Assembly (NCBI GenBank): GCA_003168235.1
Contig: PMSZ01000428.1
Coordinates: forward strand, 271-9,531
DNA length: 9,261 nucleotides
Direction: 5' to 3'
DNA from: Acidobacteriaceae bacterium
GTDB lineage: Bacteria; Acidobacteriota; Terriglobia; Terriglobales; Acidobacteriaceae
Part shown: positions 1 through 6,865 of the stretch, in pieces
Numbering within the stretch: the first letter of the stretch is position 1
How the letters are laid out: each line of letters opens with the position of its first letter
The notes under the pieces: generated by a model
What the model was told of the DNA's origin: nothing
Database searches by the model: none
Seen by the model: only the letters and a program-made list of their open reading frames with translations
Program-made: the position numbers and the translations under genes

Positions 1-495
1 GCGGCTTCGTTCGCCGGGTCAGCTGCGCTGCTCGCCCGGCTGCCGAAGCACCCGCCGGACACGGTCCCTGACGGCACGGTCCGCTCCCGGGTCGCCGAAG
101 GGCTCCGCTGGCTCCTGGGCAACCGCTTGCTTCGGGTCATCGCCGTCGTCCTCGGTGTGAGCACCTTCTGCAACACGATGGGCATGGCCACGCTGGTGCT
201 GCTGGTGACCGAGACGCTGAAGGTGAGCAGCCGCTTCTACGGGATCTTGCTGGCGGCCGCCGCCGTCGGCAGCGTGCTCGGCGGCCTGCTGAACCCGTGG
301 CTGACCCGTCGTCTGGGCCAGGTGCCGTCGCTGGTCATCGCGATGGGCGCGATTTCCGTCATCTACGTCGGCATCGGGCTCGCGCCCAACGCCCCGGTGC
401 TGGCGGCGGTGCTCCAAGCGGTTGCGCTCAACGGAAACAGCCCGAAGCCCCATTGGAGCTTGGAGGTGCGGTCATCCCGGTGGTTCTTGCGGTAG
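1..495 (+). CDS. MFS transporter (drug/siderophore exporter type), 3' fragment
   Basis: Reading frame 1 is open from the window's first base to TAG at 493-495, so the 5' end is missing. The protein has the layout of the C-terminal half of an MFS_3/enterobactin-exporter-like permease: an amphipathic linker (EGLRWLLGNRLLRVIA), a helix with an Asn-Met-Gly-Met stretch, the segment LLAAAAVGSVLGG, and the cytoplasmic loop LTRRLG, followed by another helix. Codons are very rich in G or C at third positions, unlike everything right of about 430, and the style is actinobacterial (inference). MFS-like sequence can be followed to about base 420 (APVLAAVLQAV). The last 20-25 residues are not MFS-like and are read antisense through the neighbouring - strand gene. 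The gene is therefore broken at both ends in this window. The family call is firm; the substrate is unknown. Confidence 0.75.
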   Translation, partial: AASFAGSAALLARLPKHPPDTVPDGTVRSRVAEGLRWLLGNRLLRVIAVVLGVSTFCNTMGMATLVLLVTETLKVSSRFYGILLAAAAVGSVLGGLLNPWLTRRLGQVPSLVIAMGAISVIYVGIGLAPNAPVLAAVLQAVALNGNSPKPHWSLEVRSSRWFLR

Positions 496-755
496 GCCTC
501 GATGGCTTCGATGGTTGCCTTAAGCCGCAGCTCGGCGTCGGGCGCAGCGGCCAGACCTCCGGTGAGGAGCTGCCGGTTTTCCCGAATTTCAGCGGTGAGA
601 TTGGATCGGGCCTCTTCGGCCAGCGAGCGGTGATGGCGCCACTCGATCAAACCCTCGAGCGAAAGTGCGATGAGGATCCCCAAAACCACCGTGAGCAAAT
701 GAAGAAAGAAATCCTTGAATGAATTGACGGGTCCATGGGGCGGATGAATGTCCAC
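363..755 (-). CDS. Membrane-anchored hypothetical protein, 5' part only
   Basis: The start is GTG at 755-753 on the - strand. It is preceded five bases upstream by a good ribosome site (GCAGGAG), which is why I prefer it to the longer open frame reaching 986. The protein begins MDIHPPHGPVNSFKDF, has one membrane helix at about residues 16-37 (FFLHLLTVVLGILIALSLEG), then a charged, probably helical stretch (EWRHHRSLAEEARSNL onward to about residue 100). I recognise this as a short uncharacterised family seen in Acidobacteria; its function is unknown. The genuine sequence appears to run to about residue 120 (TGAL). After that the frame continues for a few foreign residues to a TAG at 365-363, which lies in antisense MFS sequence. 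The native C-terminal half is therefore missing. Confidence 0.6.
   Translation of the reverse strand: MDIHPPHGPVNSFKDFFLHLLTVVLGILIALSLEGLIEWRHHRSLAEEARSNLTAEIRENRQLLTGGLAAAPDAELRLKATIEAIEAYRKNHRDDRTSKLQWGFGLFPLSATAWSTAASTGALGASPMPT
385..425. other. Probable junction between two unrelated DNAs
   Basis: Left of this segment the + strand reads as a very GC-rich MFS gene. Right of it the - strand reads as a moderate-GC membrane-anchored protein. Within it both readings stay plausible: + gives APVLAAVLQAV, and - gives AWSTAASTGAL, which resembles the W-x-TA-x-x-TGAL stretch I recall from that - strand family. This suggests the two parents shared a few similar bases where they were joined. No IS ends, target-site duplication or integrase is visible. 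The exact breakpoint cannot be fixed by eye. Confidence 0.6.
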
Positions 756-899
756 GATAGCTCCTGCACGGTCGGCATGTCGTCGGCTGTCGTTGAGGTG
801 GATAAGACTAACACAGGTTCTACGTAATCTGACCGGCGTCGAGTCTGGGCCGCAGAACATGCTTGTACAATGCAGCGAACCGGTTGCTAGAGGAATCGC
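756..899. promoter_or_regulatory. Divergent intergenic region with candidate promoter for the symporter
   Basis: This 144-base gap separates two divergently read genes, so it should hold both promoters. For the + strand, TACAAT at 866-871 is a reasonable -10 and would start RNA near 878, just ahead of the ribosome site at 889. No good -35 sits 16-18 bases upstream. On the - strand I see only weak candidates (TTATCC-like -10 around 787-792). No clear operator dyad was found. Confidence 0.3.
889..894 (+). promoter_or_regulatory. Ribosome binding site that sets the TTG start of the symporter
   Basis: AGAGGA lies five bases before TTG at 900-902. The in-frame ATG at 870 is ruled out because TAG at 888-890 follows it. 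TTG at 906 is a second option with 11-base spacing. Confidence 0.6.
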
Positions 900-2372
900 T
901 TGGGATTGAATCGCATCGATCTGCTGATTATCGCGGTTTATCTGGTCGGAATTACTTTGTTCGGGCTGCGTTTTCGCCAACGCCAACGGACGATGCGCGA
1001 CTACTTTCTCGCCGACCGCAATATTCCGTGGTGGGCGATTTCGCTTTCGATCGTGGCGGCGGAGACCAGTACGCTCACCATTATCAGCGTGCCGGGGATT
1101 GCTTACGACACGAACTTTACGTTTCTGCAGCTGGTGATGGGATATGTGGTGGGGCGGGTGGTGATCAGCTTTGTGCTGCTGCCGCAGTATTTTCGCGGAG
1201 AGCTGTATACCGCCTATCAGCTGATCGAGCGGCGGTTTGGTCCGCAGCTGCGGACGGTGACGGCGGGCGTGTTTCTGCTGACCCGGGCGGTGGCTGAGGG
1301 AGTACGCGTTTACGCTGTGTCGATCGTTGTTTCGATTGCGCTAGGCACGGGCGAGGTCGCTTCGATCGCGATCATCACGATCCTGACTTTGATCTACACC
1401 TTCGAAGGCGGGCTGGCAGCGGTCATCTGGACCGACGTAATCCAGACTTTTATCTATGTCAGCGGAACACTGGTCGGTCTGGTAACGATTCTGCATTTGG
1501 TGCCCGGAGGATGGAGTTCGGTCACAGCGATCGCCGGCGGACTGCACAAGTTTCTGGTGTTCGATACTCCGGTATTGGCCCAATTCCCGTATCTCGATTT
1601 AGCGAAGCCTTATACGCTGTGGGCCGGACTCATCGGCGGCGCGGTTTTCACGACGGCCAGCCATGGCACCGACCAGCTGATCGTGCAGCGATTGCTGGCG
1701 GCGCGAAATCAGCGGCAATCGGCGCTGGCTCTGTTGTCGAGTGGCGTAACCGTCTTTTTTCAGTTTGCGTTGTTTCTTTTCGTGGGCGTGATGTTGTTTG
1801 CTTACTACCAAGTGCCTTCGACGGCTTTTGGGCGGGCAGACCGGATCTATCCGACGTTCATTGTCACTCGGATGCCGCATGGGATGTCGGGACTGTTGAT
1901 CGCGGCAATTCTGGCGGCGGCCATGTCGAATTTGAGCGCTGCGCTCAATTCGCTGTCATCGAGTTCGATCATGGATTTCTATTTGCGTTTTCGTTCAGCC
2001 TCTCGCCCGGAAGTGAGCGATCCGAGGCGCCTGCGCATGGCACGGCTGGCGACTGTCGCATGGGCGTTCCTGTTGTTCGGGTTGGCGGTGCTGGCGTTGC
2101 ATCGAGTAGCGCGCGTGGTGGAAGTGGGATTGCAAATCGCCTCTGTGGCTTATGGAGCGCTGCTCGGCGTCTTTCTGCTGGGCGTGCTCACCAAGCGAGC
2201 GAATCAAACAGGCGCCATGTTTGGCATGGCCTGCGGATTGGCTGTCGAACTCTATTTGTGGCAGTGGTCGCACGTGGCGTTCACCTGGTGGGTCACGATC
2301 GGGACTTGCGTGACGTTTGCCGTGGGATATGCATTGAGTCTGCTCGTATCATCTGCTCGTATCAGCCGATAG
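900..2372 (+). CDS. Sodium:solute symporter family (SSS) transporter
   Basis: A 490-residue inner-membrane protein with about 13 hydrophobic segments, the usual size and topology of the SSS/SSF family (PutP, SGLT-like), which couples uptake of a small solute to Na+ entry. Visible marks are the DYFLADRNIPWWAISLSIVAAE segment split around the unwound first core helix (ETSTLTIISVPG), the TFEGGLAAVIWTDVIQ stretch typical of the family, GTDQLIVQRLLAA, and AAAMSNLSAALNSLSS around residues 340-354. The Ser/Ala-rich helix in that last segment normally contributes the Na2 sodium site. The substrate cannot be read from sequence; sugars, acidic sugars, amino acids and short acids are all known in this family. 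The start is TTG at 900, supported by AGAGGA. The C-terminus (SSARISR) is produced by a 13-bp tandem duplication that shifts the frame. The amino acid permease follows after 74 bases. Confidence 0.9.
   Translation: MGLNRIDLLIIAVYLVGITLFGLRFRQRQRTMRDYFLADRNIPWWAISLSIVAAETSTLTIISVPGIAYDTNFTFLQLVMGYVVGRVVISFVLLPQYFRGELYTAYQLIERRFGPQLRTVTAGVFLLTRAVAEGVRVYAVSIVVSIALGTGEVASIAIITILTLIYTFEGGLAAVIWTDVIQTFIYVSGTLVGLVTILHLVPGGWSSVTAIAGGLHKFLVFDTPVLAQFPYLDLAKPYTLWAGLIGGAVFTTASHGTDQLIVQRLLAARNQRQSALALLSSGVTVFFQFALFLFVGVMLFAYYQVPSTAFGRADRIYPTFIVTRMPHGMSGLLIAAILAAAMSNLSAALNSLSSSSIMDFYLRFRSASRPEVSDPRRLRMARLATVAWAFLLFGLAVLALHRVARVVEVGLQIASVAYGALLGVFLLGVLTKRANQTGAMFGMACGLAVELYLWQWSHVAFTWWVTIGTCVTFAVGYALSLLVSSARISR
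2339..2364 (+). repeat. Perfect 13-bp tandem duplication at the 3' end of the symporter gene
   Basis: TCTGCTCGTATCA occurs twice without a gap, at 2339-2351 and 2352-2364. Because 13 is not a multiple of three, the second copy changes the reading frame: the protein now ends at TAG 2370-2372. With one copy it would instead read on through 13 further codons to TAA at 2404-2406. Confidence 0.9.
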
Positions 2373-2446
2373 TTTTCTTAGCGACCTTTGCAAGTCCTTT
2401 GCGTAAATTTGCGGTTAGAATCTGTGATTCTCTTCATCGAAATCCC

Positions 2447-3814
2447 ATGACTCAGCCGAGACCGGAACTGGCGCGCGATCTGAACCTCTCGCATGCGGGC
2501 GCGGTTGTGGTCGGCACCATTATCGGGAGCGGGATATTCCTGGTTCCATCTGAAATGATGCAGGCGGTGGGATCGGCACGGCTCGTCTATCTCGCCTGGA
2601 TGGTCGGCGGCCTGCTCTCTTTTTTCGGAGCGCTCACTTACGCCGAACTGGGCGCCATGAAGCCGCAGGCTGGCGGCGAGTACGTCTACGTCCGCGACGC
2701 ATACGGGCCGCTCGCGGGATTCCTCTATTCATGGACGTGGTTTCTAATCGCGAAGCCGGGTTCGATTGCGACCATCACCACCGGACTGGTGCGCATCCTC
2801 GGAACCTTCCCGGCGTTTTCTTTTTTCTCGCATCCCTTTGTGTCGCGTCCGTTGACCATTAACTACGGCCAACTCGCGGCCATTGTCGCTACGGCGCTGA
2901 TTTCCTGGCTGAACTACATTGGCGTCCGCCGTGCCGGAGAATTCCAACTCCTGTTCACTCTCCTGAAGGTTGCGATCATTCTTGGAATTGTGGCCGTGGG
3001 CTTTTCTTATACCGGTGGGACGTGGGCGAATTTCGCAACCGAATTTACCGGTGCGAAAGGCGGCGTAGCCGGATTTTTCGCGGCGCTGGTGGCTGCTCTT
3101 TGGGCTTACGACGGCTGGAATGATCTGAACATGGTCGCGGGCGAGATCCGTAATCCCCAGCGCAACATTCCGTTGTCGCTGATCTGGGGTGTCGCGACGG
3201 TGGGCGCGCTCTATATTTTGGTCAACGCGGCGGTGCAATACGTGTTGCCTGCGTCGGCAATCGCGGGTTCGGAGCGTCCTGCTTCGGACGCAGTCGCACT
3301 GGTGCTGGGGCACCTCGGCGCCAGCCTGGTCTCGGCCGGCATGGCGATTTCGATGCTTGTCACTTTGAATGGCACCATCATGAGCGGAGCGCGCGTGCCC
3401 TTCGCCATGGCACGCGACGGCTATTTTTTCCATGCAATGGCCGAGGTTCATCCACGCTTTCGTACGCCTTCGGTAGCGATTGTGGTGCAATGCGGGCTGG
3501 CGGTTGTTTTGCTGCTTCTGGGAGGCAGTTTCCGGCAATTTTTTTCGCTGACGATTTTCGCGGAGTGGATGTTTTACATGATCGCGGCCAGCACCGTGTT
3601 CGTTTTCCGCCGCCGTGAGCCGCACGCCGATCGGCCCTACCGCGTGTGGGGATATCCCATTGTTCCAGCGCTATTTGTGCTGGTTGCTGCGGCCCTGCTT
3701 TACTACACCTTCACCGATAATCTGAAGAGTTCGGTGGGCGGATGCGTGGCCATTCTGGCTGGCGTTCCGGTCTTCTACATCTTTGCGCGCCGCCGCGCAA
3801 TGGCCCCAAAGTAG
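2447..3814 (+). CDS. APC-family amino acid permease (LAT/SteT-like)
   Basis: A 455-residue, about 12-helix inner-membrane amino acid transporter of the APC superfamily. GTIIGSGIF at residues 23-31 is the signature unwound first helix that holds the substrate backbone. Helix 3 carries PQAGGEYVYVRDAYG, and residues 219-238 (WAYDGWNDLNMVAGEIRNPQ) match the helix 6 signature of L-type transporters and the bacterial Ser/Thr exchanger SteT. PYRVWGYPIVPALF near the C-terminus is also typical. Substrate specificity (neutral amino acid uptake or exchange) is inferred from the family. The start is ATG at 2447; the open frame continues upstream only as a shadow of the symporter gene. The ATG has no recognisable Shine-Dalgarno sequence. 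A possible -10 (TAGAAT, 2416-2421) lies 25 bases before it without a good -35, so the gene may be read with the symporter or from its own weak promoter. Confidence 0.9.
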   Translation: MTQPRPELARDLNLSHAGAVVVGTIIGSGIFLVPSEMMQAVGSARLVYLAWMVGGLLSFFGALTYAELGAMKPQAGGEYVYVRDAYGPLAGFLYSWTWFLIAKPGSIATITTGLVRILGTFPAFSFFSHPFVSRPLTINYGQLAAIVATALISWLNYIGVRRAGEFQLLFTLLKVAIILGIVAVGFSYTGGTWANFATEFTGAKGGVAGFFAALVAALWAYDGWNDLNMVAGEIRNPQRNIPLSLIWGVATVGALYILVNAAVQYVLPASAIAGSERPASDAVALVLGHLGASLVSAGMAISMLVTLNGTIMSGARVPFAMARDGYFFHAMAEVHPRFRTPSVAIVVQCGLAVVLLLLGGSFRQFFSLTIFAEWMFYMIAASTVFVFRRREPHADRPYRVWGYPIVPALFVLVAAALLYYTFTDNLKSSVGGCVAILAGVPVFYIFARRRAMAPK

Positions 3815-3831
3815 GCTTCCAACAGGCCGTA

Positions 3832-3852
3832 TACCAAAGATTGTTACCAAAG
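3832..3852 (+). repeat. Two direct copies of TACCAAAG
   Basis: TACCAAAG occurs at 3832-3839 and 3845-3852, a 13-base period, just after the permease stop. It could be a tandem protein-binding site or chance. Nothing else supports a role. Confidence 0.3.
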
Positions 3853-3859
3853 GACAGGC

Positions 3860-3883
3860 GCAGGGGGCACGTTTACCCCCTGC
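3860..3883. terminator. GC-rich hairpin between the permease and tonB-like genes
   Basis: GCAGGGGG (3860-3867) pairs perfectly with CCCCCTGC (3876-3883) around an eight-base loop, 45 bases after the permease stop. No T-run follows (CCATTCTCCC), so it is not a classical intrinsic terminator. It may stop or stabilise the permease transcript. Its right arm overlaps the candidate -35 of the next gene, so an operator is another option. Confidence 0.4.
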
Positions 3884-3900
3884 CCATTCTCCCATAAGGT
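3872..3900 (+). promoter_or_regulatory. Weak candidate promoter for the TonB/M48 pair
   Basis: TTTACC (3872-3877) and TAAGGT (3895-3900) are separated by 17 bases and match the sigma70 hexamers at about four and three positions. This would give a leader of about 50 bases. The left hexamer lies inside the hairpin at 3860-3883. The call is tentative. Confidence 0.22.
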
Positions 3901-3957
3901 GAAGACTCCAACACCCAAGCGCTCTCCCCGGCCCTGGGCCCCCTTTTGGAGTCATGA

Positions 3958-5001
3958 ATGCCAACTGCTAATGGCGGATTTCAACTCGGCCTTTTGCCTG
4001 AAAAGAAGTGGAACTGGCGGACCTTTGCCACGAGCTACGGAATGCTCGTGGGCCTCATTCTGCTGCTGGCGATCGTCGGCGTCATGACGTCCGATTCGTT
4101 GCTTCCGGGCAGCGACTATCACGTTACCGAGTTGATACCACGACCCTCTTTGCGGCCCGAGCGGATGCCCAAGCTGCATCCGCTGCATGCCAAGTTGCTA
4201 CCTCCGGACCCGGTTTTTCAGGCACCTAAATTAGTCGTGCCGCGCGAGGTCCGGGCACCCAAGCCACAGCCGCAGGAAGTCGAACCGCCCAAGGTGACGA
4301 TGAATAACTTCGCGCCGGCGGTGCTGACGCAAACCAGCGGAGCGCGTCCGGTGCTGGTTCATACCGGAGAGTTTGCGGGAAGTTCGGTGACGCCGACGGT
4401 CAACGCTCCGATTTCGAAAGTACAGACGGGCGGGTTCGGAGATCCGAACGGATTGAAGCCGAGCGACAACAGCAAGGCCAACGGCAAGCTGATCGCGTCC
4501 GCCGCGGGTTCGTTCGATATGCCGATTGGGGCCGGACAAGGCAACGGATCGGGTGGCGCGAAAGGGATCAAAGGAACAGTCGCGAGCGCGGATTTTGGCA
4601 GCGGCGTCGCCACGGGCGGTCACGGAGACGGACGCGCCGGTGGTCGCGGCAATGTGCAGACCTCAGGTTTTGGCTCGCAGGAAGTTGCGCAGAACACTCC
4701 TCATGTTCAGCGCATGGATAGCGGCCCGGCATCCACACCGGTCGAGATCATCTCCAAGCCAAATCCGGTTTACACCGAAGAAGCGAGAAATCTGAAACTG
4801 GAAGGCGAAGTCTTGCTCGAAGTGGAATTCGCGGCGAACGGGCAACTGCACGTAAATCGTGTGGTGCGCGGACTCGGTCACGGTCTCGATGAAGCCGCGA
4901 TAGCTGCCGCCAACAAGATGCGTTTCAAGCCGGCCCAGCGCAGCGGGCAGGCAATCGATTCGACAGCAATTGTGCACGTCGTATTTCAACTGGCGTATTG
5001 A
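3958..5001 (+). CDS. TonB-family energy transducer protein
   Basis: A 347-residue protein with the TonB plan: short cytoplasmic N-terminus (1-25), one membrane helix (about 26-43, SYGMLVGLILLLAIVGVM), a long periplasmic spacer, and a C-terminal TonB domain (about 262-347). The C-terminal domain has the family pattern KPNPVYTEEARNLKLEGEV, then VVRGLGHGLDEAA and MRFKPA. TonB proteins pass proton-motive energy from an ExbB/ExbD motor to outer-membrane receptors; neither partner is in this window. The spacer is Pro-rich at about 53-113, then Gly-rich with imperfect repeats (VQTGGFG at 155-161, VQTSGFG at 233-239). The membrane helix has no histidine, unlike E. coli TonB, where a helix His is essential. 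A TonB-domain protein with a non-energising role is therefore possible. ATG at 3958 follows GGAG (3948-3951) by six bases; a metalloprotease gene follows after 32 bases. Confidence 0.85.
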   Translation: MPTANGGFQLGLLPEKKWNWRTFATSYGMLVGLILLLAIVGVMTSDSLLPGSDYHVTELIPRPSLRPERMPKLHPLHAKLLPPDPVFQAPKLVVPREVRAPKPQPQEVEPPKVTMNNFAPAVLTQTSGARPVLVHTGEFAGSSVTPTVNAPISKVQTGGFGDPNGLKPSDNSKANGKLIASAAGSFDMPIGAGQGNGSGGAKGIKGTVASADFGSGVATGGHGDGRAGGRGNVQTSGFGSQEVAQNTPHVQRMDSGPASTPVEIISKPNPVYTEEARNLKLEGEVLLEVEFAANGQLHVNRVVRGLGHGLDEAAIAAANKMRFKPAQRSGQAIDSTAIVHVVFQLAY

Positions 5002-5020
5002 ATCCGGTGTATCGAAAATT

Positions 5021-5024
5021 GGAG
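5021..5024 (+). promoter_or_regulatory. Ribosome binding site that sets the M48 start
   Basis: GGAG lies nine bases before ATG at 5034, an ideal distance, but directly abuts ATG at 5025, too close to serve it. The start at 5034 also gives a clean signal peptide. Confidence 0.55.
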
Positions 5025-5033
5025 ATGAGCTTT

Positions 5034-6839
5034 ATGCGGAAAGTTATCGGCAAGATGAGTTGGATGGTTTTGGCTCTGTTCGTGGCAAGCATGGCGGCAG
5101 CGGCCCAGCAATCGGCGTCCGCGCCGCAGAACCCACAGCCAGCGGCGGCGACGCAGCCGGCTCAGCAGCCGAGCCAGGCGCAAACCAATCTGGCTCCGCC
5201 CACCACGATGGATCAGGTTGTCGATCGCGTGATTTTGCGTGAGAAGGAACTGATCAAGTTCCTGGCTCCGCGCACTCCGATCGTGGAAACCTATCTGCAG
5301 AACCTGGCGCAGGATCCGCAGCTCGGCCCGATTCCGCAGGAAGACCACTACTTTCTGGGACGCATGGACTTGAGCGAGTCGATCGACCGCAGCGACTACC
5401 TCGACGGCAAAGGTGCCAAGGACAAAGACAAGGGCGAGGGGATGGAGAAGCATCTTCTCGGCGAGTTTACGAAGAAGTTCAAGTTCCAGTATCAGCCCCT
5501 GGGCTTTTCGTGGATGATCTTTGCCGACCGGAACGACTTTGACCGTCAGCACTATGACTTCCACTACGCCCGGCGCGAGTTCCTGGGCGACGTGCGCTGT
5601 CTGGTATTCGATCTGACGCCGAAAAAAGATGCCGGCAAGGGGCGCTTTCTCGGACGCATCTGGGTCGAAGACCAGGACTTCAACATCGTTCGTCTCAACG
5701 GAACTTATGCGCGGCCAACCCGCAACAACTATTACTTCCACATGGACAGCTGGCGTTTGAATCTGATTCCGGGCTACTGGGTGCCAGCCTACATCTACAG
5801 CGAAGAAGGAGACTTCACCGCCGGAGCTACCAACAAGATCGCGTTCAAGGCTCAGACCCGTATGTGGGGATACAACCTCAAGACGGGCTCGGCCAACGAC
5901 GAACTGACCAACATCCGGGTTGACAGCGTAAAGGACGATACACCCACCGCGCAGGATGCGACTCCTCTGGCCGCCGAACGTGAATGGCAGCAACAGGCGG
6001 AAGACAACGTCGTCGAGCGTCTGGAACGTGCCGGACTGCTGGCGCCGGAAGGCGATGTCGACAAGATTCTGCAGACAGTCGTGAATAACCTGGAAATCAC
6101 CAACAACATCGAACTGCCCCGTCCAGTCCGGACGCGGGTGCTGACGACTTCTCCGCTGGAAACTTTCAGCGTCGGCAATACGATCGTTTTGAGTCGCGGG
6201 CTGATCGACGTGCTTCCCGACGAGGGCAGCCTGGCCATGGTGCTCTCGCACGAACTGGCACACATCGTTCTGGGACATAACCTGGGCAGCCAGTACGCGT
6301 TCAACGACCGGATGCTGTTTTCCGACGAAGGCACCTACCAGAACCTTGGCTTCAAACACATTCCCGAAGAGGAAGCCGCCGCCGACAAGAAAGCGGTGGA
6401 AATGCTGAAGAATTCGCCGTATGCGCAGAAGCTCGAATCCGCCGGTCTTTTCCTGAAGGCCCTGCAACAACGCGCTCCGCAATTGAGCGCTCTGCTGCAA
6501 GCTCACCTGGGCAACAACATTGTGGAGAACGGGACGGTGAGCCGCATGGCTGCGCTCGAAACCTCAGCTCCGGCGCTCGACTGGAACAAACTCGATCAGA
6601 TTGCCGCTCTGCCGCTGGGTGGACGCGTCAAATTGAACGCGTGGGATGACAAAGTCGAAATCGTAAAAGCGCAACCGGTCGCGATCACTTCCGCGCGCGA
6701 CAAGATGCCCTTTGAAGTCACCCCGTTCTATCCGAGGCTTTCGCGCTTCAGCGCGACCGCCGCGCCCACGGGCAACGCCACCGCAGCGACGGCGGCCGCA
6801 ACCGCTGCAACCACCGCCGACGCCGCCACGAGCCACTGA
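5034..6839 (+). CDS. Exported M48-family zinc metalloprotease with large N-terminal domain
   Basis: A 601-residue protein with an N-terminal signal peptide (about 1-24, MVLALFVASMAAAA then Gln), so it acts in the periplasm or at the outer membrane. A Gln/Pro/Ala-rich linker follows to about residue 55. Residues about 60-300 form a domain with alternating beta-like strands (ARREFLGDVRCLVFDLTP, GRIWVEDQDFNIVRLNGTY); it recalls LolA/RseB-type lipid- or lipoprotein-binding folds, but that is only a resemblance. The peptidase part carries HELAHIVLGH (zinc ligands H406 and H410, catalytic E407) and E447-A-A-A-D451, the third zinc ligand and conserved Asp of M48 (BepA/Oma1/HtpX family). All catalytic residues are present, so it should be active. 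The C-terminus is a low-complexity Ala/Thr tail (last 30 residues or so). It is probably co-transcribed with the TonB-like gene, suggesting envelope maintenance (inference). Confidence 0.85.
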   Translation: MRKVIGKMSWMVLALFVASMAAAAQQSASAPQNPQPAAATQPAQQPSQAQTNLAPPTTMDQVVDRVILREKELIKFLAPRTPIVETYLQNLAQDPQLGPIPQEDHYFLGRMDLSESIDRSDYLDGKGAKDKDKGEGMEKHLLGEFTKKFKFQYQPLGFSWMIFADRNDFDRQHYDFHYARREFLGDVRCLVFDLTPKKDAGKGRFLGRIWVEDQDFNIVRLNGTYARPTRNNYYFHMDSWRLNLIPGYWVPAYIYSEEGDFTAGATNKIAFKAQTRMWGYNLKTGSANDELTNIRVDSVKDDTPTAQDATPLAAEREWQQQAEDNVVERLERAGLLAPEGDVDKILQTVVNNLEITNNIELPRPVRTRVLTTSPLETFSVGNTIVLSRGLIDVLPDEGSLAMVLSHELAHIVLGHNLGSQYAFNDRMLFSDEGTYQNLGFKHIPEEEAAADKKAVEMLKNSPYAQKLESAGLFLKALQQRAPQLSALLQAHLGNNIVENGTVSRMAALETSAPALDWNKLDQIAALPLGGRVKLNAWDDKVEIVKAQPVAITSARDKMPFEVTPFYPRLSRFSATAAPTGNATAATAAATAATTADAATSH

Positions 6840-6865
6840 GTCGGCTTCCAAGTTGATAGAAGCGC

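Noticed and set aside
1..755. Mobile element or genomic island boundary as the cause of the composition change.
   Set aside because: No transposase, integrase, terminal repeats, tRNA or target duplication is visible; a chimera explains two simultaneous truncations more simply.
756..986. N-terminal extension of the - strand protein to base 986.
   Set aside because: The extension overlaps the symporter start region and is not protein-like; the GTG at 755 has a strong ribosome site.
1511..2446. Upstream open frame in phase with the amino acid permease, which would make a 767-residue fusion.
   Set aside because: It lies fully inside the symporter gene in another frame and has no transporter-like sequence; the permease begins naturally at ATG 2447.
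2744..3625. 293-codon open frame on the - strand opposite the permease.
   Set aside because: The composition is Arg/His/Gln-rich and the frame shadows a clear transporter gene.
4998..5033. TTG at 4998 or ATG at 5025 as the M48 start.
   Set aside because: The first overlaps the previous stop without a ribosome site and the second directly abuts GGAG; ATG at 5034 has ideal spacing.
4986..6506. 506-codon open frame on the - strand.
   Set aside because: It is antisense to the M48 gene, has no coherent domain, and reflects codon bias of the real gene.
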